A stretch of DNA of 64,000 bases from Harmothoe impar (GCA_947462335.1 OX381707.1:16707418-16771417); one strand, 5' to 3'; positions 10,613-23,738 are shown, counted from the stretch's first letter. Program-made: numbers and translations. Notes: generated by a model from the letters alone, not told the origin.

Positions 10613-12060
10613 CAATATCTTCTGTTTGTGGGGTATACATGTATACATGGCATGGTACTATTGGGGACTTCTTCCTCCATGGCGGCCCTGGAGTGGGGAG
10701 GATGGGGAGGACGACACTGATTACATTAACACTAATTGTTTGGTGTCTCCTGCATGTCACATTGTATTAGTCAGAGGAGACCACCCCCCCCCCCGCACCA
10801 CCCACACACACACCACCAAGATCAGTACCACTCTCACCGGTCCTGTACAGTTTGCCTCCCGCATGCCCTTTTTATAGCCTGAATGAGTGCCAGGTACTGG
10901 GAAAAGGGACCTTAGTGCACCCTGCACTAAGGGACTTTTTCGCAGATCGTGTCACTTTATTATAGATACATTGACACCGGTGCATGGCAATATGCCCAAA
11001 ATGCTTGGTCTCGTTCCTTCACTGCGCTACGCGTCTTCCTATGCTTAACTATTGATATCCTTTTTTCCCATATAATTGTATTGTGAGAATTGCTACAACT
11101 GAACCATTACCAAAGTCTGAAATGAAGGCCCTTTCTAACTCGTTGAGGAAAGAACCAAATGCCATTCAACATCACCCAACATTGCTATGCAATAATAAGG
11201 ACCAGTATAATATGTATATCTGATATGAATATCCAGAGCATGTTTCTTCATTGTATTCAAGTTAGAATCATAAGTAATTTATGTAATGATAATTACCTTA
11301 GTTTAGAGTTGGACCCGGAGTCGCCGAAGGCACGTAGTGAGCCGAGGAGCTGTGGGGGGAAGAAGAGAACAGTATGAGTAAAGCAGATGGGTAGTAGGTA
11401 TGTACTTTTTGGGTATCATTTTTTGGTGAAAATTTCTCACTCTCCCAATGTCTGACCTCCCCTTAGTGCCGGGTACCGGGGAGGCCATGCATCAAACCCT
11501 GTCTTACGGAGTTGAGTGGCTTTCCACAAAAAGCATTTTTGGTTGATTAGATAGATAAACCATCAATATACACTCCAAAATATCCCAAGAAAACACTATT
11601 AATAATAAAGTAGTATAGACATATTTGATTTGCATGCTTTAATGCCAATCTTGGTAGACTAAGGGTAACAGTACATTTACGAATTAATGACTGTATAGTG
11701 CTTTAATTTGCTTTGGCCTTTGTCGTCATGATGCATGTATATAGTGTGGCATTCAAGTTAGTATTATGGAGGAAAAACTGTACAATTCAGAAGTATCTTC
11801 TCCCATGTCCTAAGGTAAACCCTGGTACACATATTACTGTTTCACCTCCTGCAGTCCTACCCAGAATTGGTTGCTACTTGCTACAGGAAGCCACTTACGA
11901 GACAACACCGGATGTAGGGGACACATTCCCAGAATCCTCAGTGTGACCTCTAGGGCAGGGCCCCTGCAGCTGTACACCGGATACAGTTAACGAGGTCAGC
12001 CGGGAGATCTGGGACAGGAAGTCAGCAGGACAGAGCTGAACTCAAGAACTAAATATTTGA
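10613..12060. other. No recognisable gene
   Basis: Unique sequence with a poly-C run and CA-rich patch near 10,783-10,815. No bounded exon, RNA gene or element was identified. Confidence 0.5.
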
Positions 12061-12089
12061 TTAAACTAAATTGAAGAAAAAAACACTGT

Positions 12090-12510
12090 AAGAGAGAGAG
12101 AGGGAGAGACACAGAGAGACAGAGAGACAGAGAGACAGAGAGACAGAGAGACAGAGAGACAAAGAGACAGAGAGATGTAGCAGAGAGGGGCAGACAGACA
12201 AACGCGCAGACAGAAGGACAGAGATAGAGCCAGAGAAAGAGGAAGAGCCAGAGCCAGAGAAAGAGAGAAAGAGACAGAGAGGGAGGGAAGGAGAGAGAGA
12301 GACAGAGAGACAGAGAGAGAGACAGAAAGACAGAGAGACAGGGAGATGTAGCAGAGAGGGGCAGACAGACAAACGGGCAGACAGAAGGACAGACATAGAG
12401 CCAGAGAAAGAGGAAGAGCCAGAGCCGGAGAAAGAGAGAAAGAGACAGAGAGGGAGGGAAGGAGAGAGAGAGAGACAGAGAGAGAGACAGAGAGGCGAGC
12501 TATAGGGTGG
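12090..12510. repeat. GA-rich compound minisatellite
   Basis: Purine-rich GAGA/CAGAGA repeats contain a larger unit of about 170-175 bp present twice: it begins at GATGTAGCAGAGAGGGG (about 12,173 and 12,345) and carries the same GCCAGAGAAAGAGGAAGAGCC segment in both copies. The 170-180 codon minus-strand frames here are serine/leucine repeats forced by the composition. Confidence 0.92.
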
Positions 12511-12519
12511 TGGGCGATT

Positions 12520-13300
12520 CGGAGAGGAAGAAGGCAGGAAGGTGTGTTTGGGAAGAAGGGAAGAAGCAAGTGTGAATGTTTTATCAATGGAAGATCGATG
12601 AATAAAGTAAAACAATGAATATCCTATTTTCCTAACATTTGCCTGGGCCTACATCCGGTTTGTCAGACGCTGCACATTCCCAGAAATGCCTGGCAAGACC
12701 CCTGGGATACAGAGATATAAGAGGCCACGTGACTAACCATGACCCCTGCAGTAGCCAGAGGGCGCCACTGTCGGTGGCAGACAGTATAACAGAAGGACGA
12801 GTCTCAGTGGGCTTTATGAACGCTGTAACAGTGTCCGGCGTCTCGTCCAAAACACGCCAACAGCGAGATGTGTAGAGGAGGGAGCCACCCAGCGGGAAAC
12901 ATGAGAAGCTAATATTGCCTCATGTTTCCTTCTGTCTGGGGTTCCTGAGGTCTGGCCATATGGTGGCAGTGTTCCTGGGCACCTAAACATGTCTTACATA
13001 TGGTTCACTCAGTGACTCTTTGGCATGATGCACCAAAGCAACATGTGTTGTCATTATGGGCCAATGCAGTTCTAGAGAGGGACCACGTTAGTAAAATATG
13101 CCGACCCGTCAGGAGCATCTCCAACCTGTAGACGCTGCATACTGGCGAATTACTAACCACGGTGCATTCATGCTGGAAAATGGCATATTACAGCACCCAC
13201 TAACCACGTGTCTAGTGCTGTTGTAGTCCATTAGCAAGGGGAATACACGGTGACAGTGCAACTATAATGCTTAGAACGGTATGGGCCAATATGCCCTAAG
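12520..13300. other. No gene; TTAA-family relic
   Basis: About 13,020-13,190 retains diverged words of the TTAA family (GGCATGATGCACCAAAGC, ATGCCGACCCGTCAGG, GTGCATTCATGC). The rest is unique. Confidence 0.45.
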
Positions 13301-13304
13301 CTGG

Positions 13305-13540
13305 GCCCTATTTCTTATACACTACTCACACATATACACAGGCCACTGTAGCCTGAGCCGCGGCCTACTTCTTATATACTACTCACACATATACACAGGC
13401 CACTATAGCCTGAGCCATGGCCCCACTTCTCATACACTACTCACACATATACACAGGCCACTATAGCCTGAGCCGCGGCCTACTTCTTATACACTACTCA
13501 CACATATACACAGGCCACTATAGCCTGGGCTAGGCCCGTC
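13305..13540. repeat. Four copies of a 57-58 bp tandem repeat
   Basis: ACTACTCACACATATACACA recurs at 13,321, 13,378, 13,436 and 13,493, each followed by GGCCACTRTAGCCTGRGC. The copies are nearly identical, so the array is young. Confidence 0.95.
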
Positions 13541-13559
13541 TCCTTATACATGTACTCTA

Positions 13560-13781
13560 CCGTAAAACCTCGGCTATAAGCCTAACTTGCGTATAAGCCG
13601 CACCCCAACTTTGGGCCGATCCTATAAGCCGCACCAGCTATCTGATTATGGTGATTTTAGTACTGTACTATAGGAGCAAAAACTCGCGTATAAGCCACTC
13701 CTAGACTCTGTGCCGATCCTATTAGCCACACCAGCGATCTGATTGGCATACTAGCCACGGCTTATACACGAGGTTTTACGG
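13560..13781. mobile_element. 222-bp TA-flanked TIR element (CCGTAAAACCTCG)
   Basis: CCGTAAAACCTCG opens the element and its exact complement CGAGGTTTTACGG closes it. TA directly flanks both sides (13,558-59 and 13,782-83), the signature of Tc1/mariner-type insertion. The interior holds two direct copies of a roughly 97-bp module starting GCGTATAAGCC (13,589 and 13,686), so even this small element is internally repetitive. Confidence 0.92.
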
Positions 13782-13783
13782 TA

Positions 13784-16700
13784 CTCACATAATATATTAT
13801 GTTATAACTGAAATAGACTAATACTAATTACTGAACGTATGACTTTACTCCATGTGGTATTTATACCGTACTGCATGACAGAACAACCTTCAGTTCACTG
13901 CCATTTAACCTTCATGGGATTGATGGGAGATGTGCCAGACAGCCTGCCTTAAGCCGTATAATCCGACCCCGCGAAGGTCAAGTAGCTACCCACTAACCCT
14001 ATCACTGTCACTAACACTATGGACCTATTCACCTCTCACATATATGTTCGGCCAAATGAAAACAGCATCTACTGTTTGCATGATATGGAACCTGTCGATA
14101 GGTTTATAATTCGATACGGGCCTAATATTGTAAACTAATAGTAGATCATAGGCTGCCCATGTAGAATAATACTGTAATATAAATACTGTAAATCTACAGC
14201 AGATTCTACTGCTCAGCTACATTTACTTCTATCAGTGTGGGTTATACTGAATCTGGCATCTGCTGGCGAGGCCGACAAAGGGCCTGGCTAATGTGTTCTC
14301 TGTGGGAGTCTTATAGCTGTGGTCAGTGGTTACAGTGATAATTATCTCAAATAAACCAGACTTCACACCTCACAGTCAGGGGGCTCGCCAGGAGATGCCA
14401 GATTGAGGATACCTCCACCCCCCCCCCCCCACTCCCACCACATACACACACCCCCACCGGTGTCAGGTAATATGGCCTGGCCCGGTTGGCCCCGGCCTGC
14501 CTGCCCCTGCACGGCTTCAGACACAAATGAACCTGTCCTTTATTGGACATTGGCAAATTGAGGAGAAGCCTGGTAAAGCCGTGCTCTCTCCACCAACTTG
14601 TAACAAGTTCAACTCACTTAACCTTCATCCCAGAGCCCCCGCTCACCCGATACCTGCTTCACCTGCCTACTTTAAAGCTTTTATTACTATTTCATCCCTT
14701 TTCTGGTCAATCTAATTTACATGTATCCACTTTCTATAACGGCTGATAGTCCTTGCCAACTATATTTACTGCATAGCAGTCGTATGGGCATACATAGCAA
14801 TGTTCCTTACTCATCAGCGTGTTTTTTTTCAGACTTAAGGTATAATCTCATGATATTTGTTATTGTTTCTGTTGAATACCTGTGAGTATCGATACAGTAA
14901 TGTGTACGCAAATATGCAGACGTTAAATCGATAAGTTATTACATCTGCTTCATAAAATGCCTCCCATTTACAATTGATGAATGCTCCTGTCAACTCACAA
15001 CTTAGAGGTAATTCATCAATTTTCTCAGTCATGTTTTTACAAAATCGCATGGTCAGCACTCTCCGCATATTTCATGACAAAAAACTCTCTATACCTTTAC
15101 TCTCTATGGACGTTATTTTGTATTAAACTCGTTACGACCCTATATAAACAAAGAGTACCCTGAACCTCTCTCCAATTTGAATGTTGGAGGGGGAGTAAGG
15201 TGTAGGTTTTCAACTGAACATTTTACCTATAAGCAGGGAGCAGGATGCTTTGATGCAGCCCTGGTGGGTTACTTATACCGGGCAGTATGCATTAAAACAC
15301 TATGCGGTCCATAACGGGTTAATTCCATTAAAAGGCCCTTTTTTATATTATACCCAGCTCACAATTTATTAGTGTCTTTTCACTGCCAACAATATTGCAG
15401 ATTAATATCAGATCAGTTTTTATATCTTTATACGCCCCCTCCTAATACATCAAGTACCTCATCGATCTCCTAAAGTGCTGCATGACAGAAGTTTATTCAG
15501 TTATTCAGGACTAGTTTGCTGACTAGATCTAGACAGGGATGGAATGAGGCTGCCTATTCGGACAGATTGCAGAATGGTTGATAATAAATGAATAACCTTT
15601 TCTTTTCTATCAACCACAAGTTATGTTGAACCTTAAAAACATTTACAGCTTGTCAGAAATGGCATGTAGCTTCCTTGCCTGTCCTAAAATCCGCCACATT
15701 TTTGACCACTCCCTTTGATGGGGCAGGATGCGAGCTACTGGCCAGGGCTGCTTTTAGCCATCAATATATCAGTTGTGATTTTTATAATCAATGCATACAT
15801 GTAAGTCTGAATTGATTATCATTAATAGCTATGTCATACCTGGACAATGTGTATCATTACAGGAATAGGTCCTAGCGGGAGATGGGCAATGCGCCTGTGC
15901 TAGGTTTAGCTGATAGAATTTACATTTTATTTTGGTGTAACTGCATTTATTAAACCCAAAATACATTAAAAAAACAAGACAAAGTAAATGTGCATTAAAG
16001 CATTCTACTGCCCTTAAGAGGTTGATATAGTGCAGCAATCGGCATGTGAGCAGCTCCTATAGGGCGAGGAGCAGCTCAGTGTAAAGTGGGCTACATACGG
16101 CCAGCAGTATTAATACTGACAGACCCCCATCAGACTCCAACACTAATACATTTATGCATGCAGGCAGTAGATACCATCGTCATTGGCAGCAGGCAATGGT
16201 AACACCCCGCCCGGCAATATGGCCGTGGTGCTTAGAAAAGGCATTTGTCATTAGTGCCGATAACGGGCGGAGCGGCAATTATACGGTTTTGGTGAGAGGA
16301 TTAATCATGTGGAGGACAATGCGGCTTGTCATAACAGCTTGCTGATAAACTCAATTCCTAGTTGCCTCCTACCTCCCCCCCCTCACACCCCTCATATCTC
16401 CTTCGTTATCTTATCTGGATTTCGGCCTATCGGCCCATGATGACTGAACGATTGGCACTGGTGGGGGTGTGAGGGGCCTGCAGTTCATTTGGAAGGCATT
16501 GCCCAATACTGTATGTATACAGACTAACATGTGTCTGACTGACTGGTGATTTATAAATGACTGGTGATTTATAAATGAGAACTATACCCCTATCGCTGGT
16601 GGCCAAGAAGCAAATACACTGTTCATTAAATACTAAAGAAAAACCTACCCCAAGAATTGTAAAATAGTCTTTAAATGTACCCTTTCCGTCCAAAATTACC

Positions 16701-16914
16701 CAAGAAGCGCCCCTCATTAAGATGTCCAAAGCCGAAAAGTGGACCCTATCACTCGAAGTACCCCCCCCCCTCCACTTCTGCTCAGCCTGGAGCTCTTCGC
16801 TGAGTTACTCTACAGTAAAGCACGCTACAACAGGCTCCTCCTCATTACACCAGTCTGAATTATTAACTCCTCCCCGCAGACAAACTCCCCGCCCAACCCC
16901 ACCCTGCGCCCACT
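13784..16914. other. Unique sequence, no gene recognised
   Basis: Contains a poly-C tract at about 14,418-14,432, a TTAA-family right-half fragment at about 15,240-15,320 ending GGGTTAA, and two GAGCAGCTC words at 16,048 and 16,069. Open frames are at most 100 codons and unrecognised. Confidence 0.5.
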
Positions 16915-18222
16915 AGATATATCTAAGGCCTGTTAATATTTCACAAACTTCACTGATGAAACTCTGCCATGAGCTGCTCGGGAGCTGCACCTGCAGCAGT
17001 AGTCTGGGCTCTGGGAGCTGAGTCTGTGTGCTAAAGCCTGGGCCAGACAGGATATTGGTTAAGTAAGAGTATAAGGGAGAGATATTATGTTGATTTTCTT
17101 TTGGTTATTCTTTTTAAACGGTGCCTGCATGTAGGATTAACTGTGGATCTGTTCCTATCCTGGTACGGGATGAGAGTGATCTCCAAGCCTTTGTATCATA
17201 TAAGTGTCATCCCTGAGATTTGTGCTTTGCGAATATAGGGCTTAAGTAGTACTCACATTCTATGAACCTAGTGTTTGAGCGTGTTTGAGCGTTGAGTCCG
17301 CGTTGAGTCCGCCCCCCCCCCTGACCACATGGCTCCTCTTTTCCACACACACCCCTAGCTCACCCTACCCGAATGTATAAGAGGCAAAACCATTATTCAA
17401 GTATGCCCTTGCATAAATGAAACCCATATATAATGGTGCCTGTCAAATGACAGACACCCTTATATACCGGGTAATATATGTATTCTGTTATCTCTAACTG
17501 AATACACATCAAGTGTCTAAAAAACCATCAACACTTACTCTCTATTACTCTACCCATTGCTATTACCTAGCATGGGTTCTATCCTCTTTACCTCTTTCTC
17601 TTTCCTCTTACGAGAAAAGAAACCACTAATTATCATGTATACTCACCTAAACAATAGCCTCTGGCTACTAGATATAGTAAAAAATTCTAACCCTTTATTA
17701 TAATTTATAGTGTGTTAGGTAAGTTATACATAGAAGGACCATGCTCCTACCTGAGCCTGCTCCTCCTATTTACATTATTCCTACAAAGGCTTAATTGCCT
17801 TTTATTACCTCCGCTCATCGGAAATTGCTGGTGTCTGTATAACACGGTCTTCCAGGCCATACATTCCTGCCAGGATAAATAAAAGAAATTCAAATCAAAT
17901 CAGTGTTAGGCAGCTGGCCGGTTCAGAATAGAATCATAAAATTGTGGGGGAGAATACAGGATTTGGAACGGGACATAATAATGATAGCCACCGTCCACTG
18001 AGAAACTAAGCCTGTACAATTTTCCAAATAACTCTGTCCTATGTACGGCGGTGATAAAAGTGGCAAGACATGGCAAAGGGAAGATGGAAAATATAGAAAG
18101 GAAAAAATATATGCTTTCATTTTTAATGATATTGAGTTAGTTTTACATGAGATTAGAGGAGCAAGAAGGACAGGTATAGGAAGGTATATGCAGGAAAGAC
18201 CCTCTATTTAAAAAGGGGAAGG

Positions 18223-18224
<2 letters not shown>

Positions 18225-18270
<46 letters not shown>
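18225..18270. repeat. (AG)n microsatellite
   Basis: About 45 bases of uninterrupted AG dinucleotides. Confidence 0.98.
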
Positions 18271-18272
<2 letters not shown>

Positions 18273-18385
18273 CAGAGGTAAGCGTTCAGTATAGGATTGA
18301 GATAGGGATGACTATATACATACAGAGAAATGTAGATGGGTGTTAGTTCACTTATCCACCTGCAGGGGGAGTGAGACAAACAGGT

Positions 18386-18471
18386 GCTGCCCCCTAGTGA
18401 CATAACACCTGCAACAAAGCCTTGACATGTGACATCTCGTGACCCTAACGAGACCTTGGCGTGAGTGACAC
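18386..18471 (-). promoter_or_regulatory. Conserved block with CTCF-like motif, copy I
   Basis: Read on the minus strand, 18,386-18,400 is TCACTAGGGGGCAGC, 14 of 15 positions of the CTCF consensus. It is followed on the plus strand by GACATCTCGTGACCCTAACG and GCGTGAGTGACACC, both identical in copy II (23,739-23,825) although flanking sequence has diverged. CTCGTGACCCTAACGAG can form a small hairpin. Selective retention suggests a regulatory site; this is inference. Confidence 0.45.
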
Positions 18472-18670
18472 CTTTGGAGCCTCGTTGTAGATTCTGGTTG
18501 TGCTAGACACACAACTCTGTTTTACATTGGTGTCTGTGGGGCTTTATTGCCATTGTAGTCCACTTTCAGCTCCTGATACATCCTTTGTAGCTGGACCAAC
18601 ATCCAGAGGCAGCTGTGTAGAGGACTTTATCTGTGTAGCCTGAGCCGCAGTGCTATTTGATAAGGTTTCT

Positions 18671-18672
<2 letters not shown>

Positions 18673-18743
<71 letters not shown>
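18673..18743. repeat. (AT)n microsatellite
   Basis: About 70 bases of AT dinucleotides. Confidence 0.98.
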
Positions 18744-18744
<1 letters not shown>

Positions 18745-18796
18745 TTGCTTCTTTACTCCTAACATATCTAGAAGCAGCAGTAGGTATATACATATG

Positions 18797-18799
<3 letters not shown>

Positions 18800-18887
<88 letters not shown>
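18800..18887. repeat. (CT)n then (AT)n microsatellite
   Basis: About 54 bases of CT dinucleotides pass directly into about 32 bases of AT dinucleotides. Confidence 0.98.
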
Positions 18888-18888
<1 letters not shown>

Positions 18889-20009
18889 CATGCCCTGAGG
18901 GGACAGAGCAGTATAGGGGAGGGGATTTAGTAGTCAGTATTGGTTCTCATCGGATCCTGGATTTGAGCCGCATTATATGCCCTCAATTGGAAATGTGAGC
19001 AGCTCAAGAAATATGTCAGAACAAAATGATTTACATGTCACATATTATCCTGACCGACTTTATCATGAGGCAGCTTTCTTTTACATCTTCAGAGCTAAAG
19101 AAAGTGAGAAATGTGTGCCACTCATGCAAAATATGTACTGCAAAAGCGTAATATCAAAAACACCCGCGTAAAAAAACTAAACTTCCTTCTCTAAAAGAAC
19201 CATATTTTTCTAGTCACACAAGAAAGCCACAAGTAGACTAGTTAGTGAGCTCCTAGAGCCTGCTATTAGGGACTACAAGTGCCCCATTAGGTGCTCAGCT
19301 CTCCAGTGACGGCCCATCCAGGGGCCAGAGAAGCCAGCTGACAAATTACTGCGGTAGTAAGTGGGCTAATTAAAACCAGGCACCAATATATCAAAGTCAG
19401 CTCCCACATGTTACCACTGAGGCCAAGATTAGAAATAATAAATTGCTCTCACAAAACTGTTATTGAAGAGGAACTTTCAGTTCAATTTTTCATTTGAGTG
19501 ATTACGCCCGGAAGGGAAAATGAGAAACTGGTTGAAATAATTGCTCAGACATGGGTTCTTCGAGTGATTAGTGTTTCTGACCAAAAATATGGTAAACCAG
19601 AATCGGTTTTAGGACATCGTGGGATTTAAGGTGCAATATGGTTTTGTGTTTTTAGTTTAGGGATACTGTGTGGCTCAAGAGAGCAATTACAGTTGCACAG
19701 GAAAAAAAAGATTACTAGTGCTTGTAATTGATGGGTCCTCATCATCTGATTCCTCTTTTAGATAAAGCTCTTTGAGATAAGGAATTTATCTCTGGCTCTG
19801 GACATCAATTAATTTTCCTTTCAGGTTGCAGCCATTTGCATTCCTACATAATTAATTACTGCAGGTTGTGAAACCAATAAATCTGGCGTATATGTGTGAG
19901 ACAAATAACGTCCTGTTACAGAACGATTCTGTACAACAAATATTCACTTCAATTCAGCAAGATGAAACACTAAGCTTAGACCATATTATAGTCCACTGCT
20001 CCGGGCAAA

Positions 20010-20175
20010 GGCTGGAGCGAGGGACCATTACAGAGTAATATCTGTACAGCCCCTGATTGGTCCTAAATGTTGGCGCCATTATGACATCACATAAGAAACG
20101 TATGGTGTGCGGGGCACCCTGGGTAGGCTAAGACCATGAAGTTTCTCCGCCCTGTAATAGTCCCTAGCTCCAGCC
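20010..20175. mobile_element. 166-bp foldback element
   Basis: The left end begins GGCTGGAGCGAGGGACC and the right end is GTCCCTAGCTCCAGCC; they pair over 24 bases with three mismatches. The interior includes ATTGGTC, TTGGCGCCA and ATGACATCAC, which look like CCAAT, E2F-type and CRE-type motifs. No target duplication is clear. Confidence 0.6.
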
Positions 20176-20427
20176 AGATCATTGAGAGGGGCTGCTCATG
20201 TGGTCTATCACTAAGCTATGCGTGACATTTATGCAATATAATGTTTAACACTTTTGGAAAATGCTCTTATGCACTCTGCCCGTTTGTCAGCATGGTACTC
20301 CACCTACATCACGGGTACTGCATCCATCTATCTCCTGTGGTATTGGAACACTCCGAAATGATGCATAAATGCAGCACCAGCTATATCTGCCACCTGTCCT
20401 GTCTTGGTGCAGTGTGATCACAATGAA

Positions 20428-20792
20428 GGCTGTGTCTCACGACCTTGGGCCAATGTTTTTGTCTCTGACCAGGTGCCGTCTCTGACCGGGTGCCGTCTCT
20501 GACCGGGTGCCGTCTCTGACCGCTTGCCGTCTCTGACCTTGTGTCAGAGAAGAGTGTTTTTCAATTGTTAACCTATACTTACATATATTAGGATTTGTAA
20601 AAACGTTATGGCAGTTGTTATGTAATCATAAGTAGCCTCCTGCTGTTGGTAGAAGGTAACTAAACTCCCAAAGTGATGTCCGGTCAGAGACGGCACCCGA
20701 TCAGAGACGGCACCCGGTCAGAGACGGCACCTGGTCAGAGACGGCACCCGATCAGAGACAAATACATTGGCTCAAGGTCGTGAGACACAGCC
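20428..20792. mobile_element. Foldback element, GGCTGTGTCTCAC family, copy 1
   Basis: A 365-bp element with TGAA directly flanking both ends (20,424-27 and 20,793-96). The terminal repeat starts GGCTGTGTCTCACGACCTTG and recurs inverted at the right end. Inside each terminal repeat are five tandem 17-bp words of the form GTCTCTGACCxGGTGCC (left) or its complement (right). The middle, about 140 bp, is AT-rich and non-coding. Non-autonomous; the superfamily is unknown, though a 4-bp target duplication is seen. Confidence 0.92.
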
Positions 20793-21014
20793 TGAAGCAT
20801 TGAGGCATCATGCCATCCTTAAAGCATGTCCTGATCTGATCATGTCTGACTTAATCTGACAGATTATTCACAACCAATACTCGGAGCTGTACCCAAATCC
20901 CTCTGAACTCTGACCCTTGAACAGACCCATGAAAGAGTTCACTCAGATATGTGACAGTCAGTTCCGATTAATCTTAAAAGTACTGCCCTCACCCTTAAAG
21001 GTTCAGATTACTAG

Positions 21015-21432
21015 TGTAGGGGTTTACTACTGTAATCATTTCCATCCAGGTGACCGAGGAGCGTTAGTTCGGGTTGTTCCCGCCTGGCATTAGTGTGGGC
21101 GGTATCCCAGAGGGGGCGACTGTCCTCTCTTGGGTACTGCGCACCACGTTTCAGGCGGGAGCCAACCGACACGTGATCATGTCGATTTCACATCCAAAGG
21201 GGGTATATAAACCTCCCCTCCTCGTATAGTCGCCAGTCAGTGCAGGCCCGGCTGACTCCCAGCATTACCCTACCCCAATCGCTAGATTGAACCAGCAGTA
21301 TTGCTTCGTCTTATCCTTCGGGTTAAGATCCAGATTCAATTGTAAAGGGATACGTTGAATAAAACACTCATTCTACCTCGCACTTGGAAACTGACGTTCT
21401 TGTTCTCTTTTCTGGGATCCCGAACCACTACA
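21015..21432 (+). mobile_element. Solo LTR, 418 bp, with CTAG target duplication
   Basis: The element starts TGTAGGGG and ends CCACTACA, the 5-base inverted termini TGTAG/CTACA typical of LTRs, and CTAG flanks it exactly on both sides (21,011-14 and 21,433-36). A TATA box (GGGTATATAAAC, about 21,202) lies upstream of a probable transcript start, and AATAAAA near 21,358 can serve as the polyadenylation signal. No internal retrotransposon sequence or second LTR is present, so it is a recombination remnant. A Ty3/gypsy or BEL origin is possible; the family cannot be named. Confidence 0.9.
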
Positions 21433-22079
21433 CTAGCATCAATCTCCTAGCCTTGGTCAAGACACAAATGGAGCTGCATAAACTAATGAACATTATCCAT
21501 CAATGGACAAAGTTGGTCGTATCGGTATAGATAGGTAATTGGCCTGGACAAGTGGTACCTTCTCTTCTCTCACAAAAGAATGACTCCCATTACTGGCCGA
21601 CTCAGGGCCAAATAGATATATCGAACACCTGTTAATATTTTATTGCAGGTCCCCGCTCACAAACTTCCCTGATTAAAGTGTGGCATGTGCTGCTCGAGAG
21701 CTGCTCCTTCAGCAGTAGTCTGGGCACTTGGAGCAGACATGGCTTTTAGAGCCTCAGCCAGACAGGATATTGGTTCAGTGAGAGTGGAGGGAGAGATATT
21801 ATGTTGTTTTTCTTTGGGTTAGATTCTTTTACGAGGTGTCACATGGAGGATTAACTGTGGATCTGTTCTTATCTAACATGGCAGGAAGGCTGGGGATGAT
21901 TAATGTACTTGCTGGCGGGAAGGAGACTCTAAGCCTTTAGAGCAGATAAGTGATATACCTGGGATCTTGTGCTTTGCTGATTTAGGGCCTAAGTAGCACT
22001 CACATTCTATTAGCATAGTGTGTCCATGGAGAAATCCAGTATAGAAAGGCAGGAAGCTACACATAAAGGTTCATCAGTA

Positions 22080-22507
22080 GGGAGTTTTAGCAGGCAGAAC
22101 GTAGACGTAGACGTGGACGTACTGCAGCTTGTATCTCAGCAACAAGTCTATGACGTAATCAATATGTGTGTGCTTCGCTACGTCCAGTGGGTGCTATGTA
22201 TGTCAGATATGTCAGAAAATTAGTTTGCTATGTTCACCACTATGTATTTTTCTAAAACAAATTTGAGCCATCAGATCATAATGAAAATACATACTAGCCT
22301 ATTTGCATATGCTCCGTGAAAATTGCATAAATTGACCTAGTAGAACATGAGTTAACTCAATTTCAAAGAAGACACTCATATGTAATGCGCTACTATCGTC
22401 CACGGGAAGGTATACATGATAAAACTCCTAGTGCTGCCGTACGTAGAGGGGAACGTAGCTGTCCCTACGTGTACGTGTACGTCCACGTTCTACTTACTAA
22501 AACTCCC
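22080..22507. mobile_element. 428-bp TA-flanked foldback with ACGTRG arms
   Basis: GGGAGTTTTAG opens and CTAAAACTCCC closes the element, with TA on both sides (22,078-79 and 22,508-09). Next to each end the arm continues into hexamer repeats: ACGTAGACGTAGACGTGG at about 22,100 and the inverted ACGTGTACGTCCACGT series at about 22,467. A 68-codon frame starts outside the element and is not meaningful. Confidence 0.88.
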
Positions 22508-23250
22508 TAGTATGACAGACTGGTGTAGAGGGGCAGTGGAGAAGGAGGGAGTACTAAACGAGGCACACACAAATAGGTAGGGTAGGCAGATGTGGCACAA
22601 GGAGGGAAGTATAGCCTGCAATACCCACGGCCACTAGCATTGTGGGTATAGACCGGAGGTGTCTATAAAGCTTCGGAAATTTGAGTACAAATGCGAGTTG
22701 ACTTTGCTTTGCATTCCCCTGCATTTGATATAGACTATACAGACATCCAACATCTTACACTATGTATACTATAGATGATTCATACATTGATTGGTCTAGA
22801 CTTGGCTATAATTACCCAGTTGTAGATTACAGTTCACCCAATTAAGGCCCTAAGTAGCATAAACAACAAGTCATGGCATGTCTTGATTGGGTATATAGAA
22901 ATCTACACGATTGGTTGACACAAGGACAATCAATAGAAAATTGACCCTTCTGTCCGTAACTCTCAGACAACCCAGGCTCCATCTGAGAGTTATACCCGTA
23001 ACTAAAGGAGGGAGAAATGAGGTATAAGTTAAGAGGAAATGAATGTTACCTTTTTAAATGATAGTAAGTCAAATTTACATGACATTAGAGAAGGAGGAAG
23101 ACAAGAGGTGAAGGAAGTTTTAGAAATAGTCAGGATGTGAACGTTAGGAGGGGCTTAAATAACTTGGAATGGGGAGAGTACATCCCAGCCATGGGGTAGC
23201 CAGGTGAAAAGGGAGATGAGGAGGGAATGCTAACAAGCAGACTTACTGTA

Positions 23251-23568
23251 GAGGAAGTGGTCATTTTCTAATAACAGGATGGTTGGTGGATTTTCGCGCG
23301 AGCAGGCCAAAATTCTTTTGGTCCCCCCACGGGATGGGTCAAAAATATTTTGGTCCCCCCCTCAGGCAAGTTGAAATTGAGCGTGGCCGGTCCCATTGAG
23401 CTATGGTAACGTGCCGTCTTTTTCTCTAAAAAGGGGTGGAATTTGTTTAGTCCCCCCCTCAAGAGGGATCCAAATTTGTTTGTACCCCCCTTCAAGGGGT
23501 CGAAATTTTATTGGTCCCCCCTCAAATCCACCAACCCCCCTCTCTGTTGTTAAAAAAAGACCACTCCC
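23251..23568. mobile_element. 318-bp TA-flanked TIR element
   Basis: The left end begins GAGGAAGTGGTC and the right end is GACCACTCCC, with TA on both sides (23,249-50 and 23,569-70). A second inverted pair further in, GGTTGGTGGATTT and AAATCCACCAACC, confirms the fold. The interior is several degenerate copies of a word like ATTTTGGTCCCCCC. Confidence 0.75.
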
Positions 23569-23738
23569 TAAGGGGTATATGGAGTAGGCTGAGAAGGGAT
23601 AGCTTTATACTTATATTTCAGGTGAAAAGGGGACCATAGGACCCACCCTGTGCATTTGCCAGTATACACAAAATGTAGAGTGATGTAGACAAGTGTTAGT
23701 TCACTTATCCCCCTGTAGGCTGCCTTAGACAGACTAGT

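Larger units (their letters stand above)
16915..19895. repeat. Segmental duplication, copy I
   Basis: Four blocks in this interval recur in the same order and orientation at 21,610-25,085: 16,915-17,280 (landmark CAGACAGGATATTGGTT), 18,095-18,200 (TTTACATGAGATTAGAG), 18,325-18,650 (GCTGCCCCCTAGTGACA) and 19,680-19,890 (GCAATTACAGTTGCACAGGA). Intervening sequence differs mostly by microsatellites here and by inserted elements in copy II. No coding function is evident. Confidence 0.85.

Noticed and set aside
12061..12615. 170-184 codon minus-strand frames rich in S, L and C
   Set aside because: Produced by the GA/CAGAGA minisatellite; two overlapping frames of the same composition are open at once.
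18544..18998. YI-repeat frames on both strands
   Set aside because: Translations of AT and CT microsatellites.
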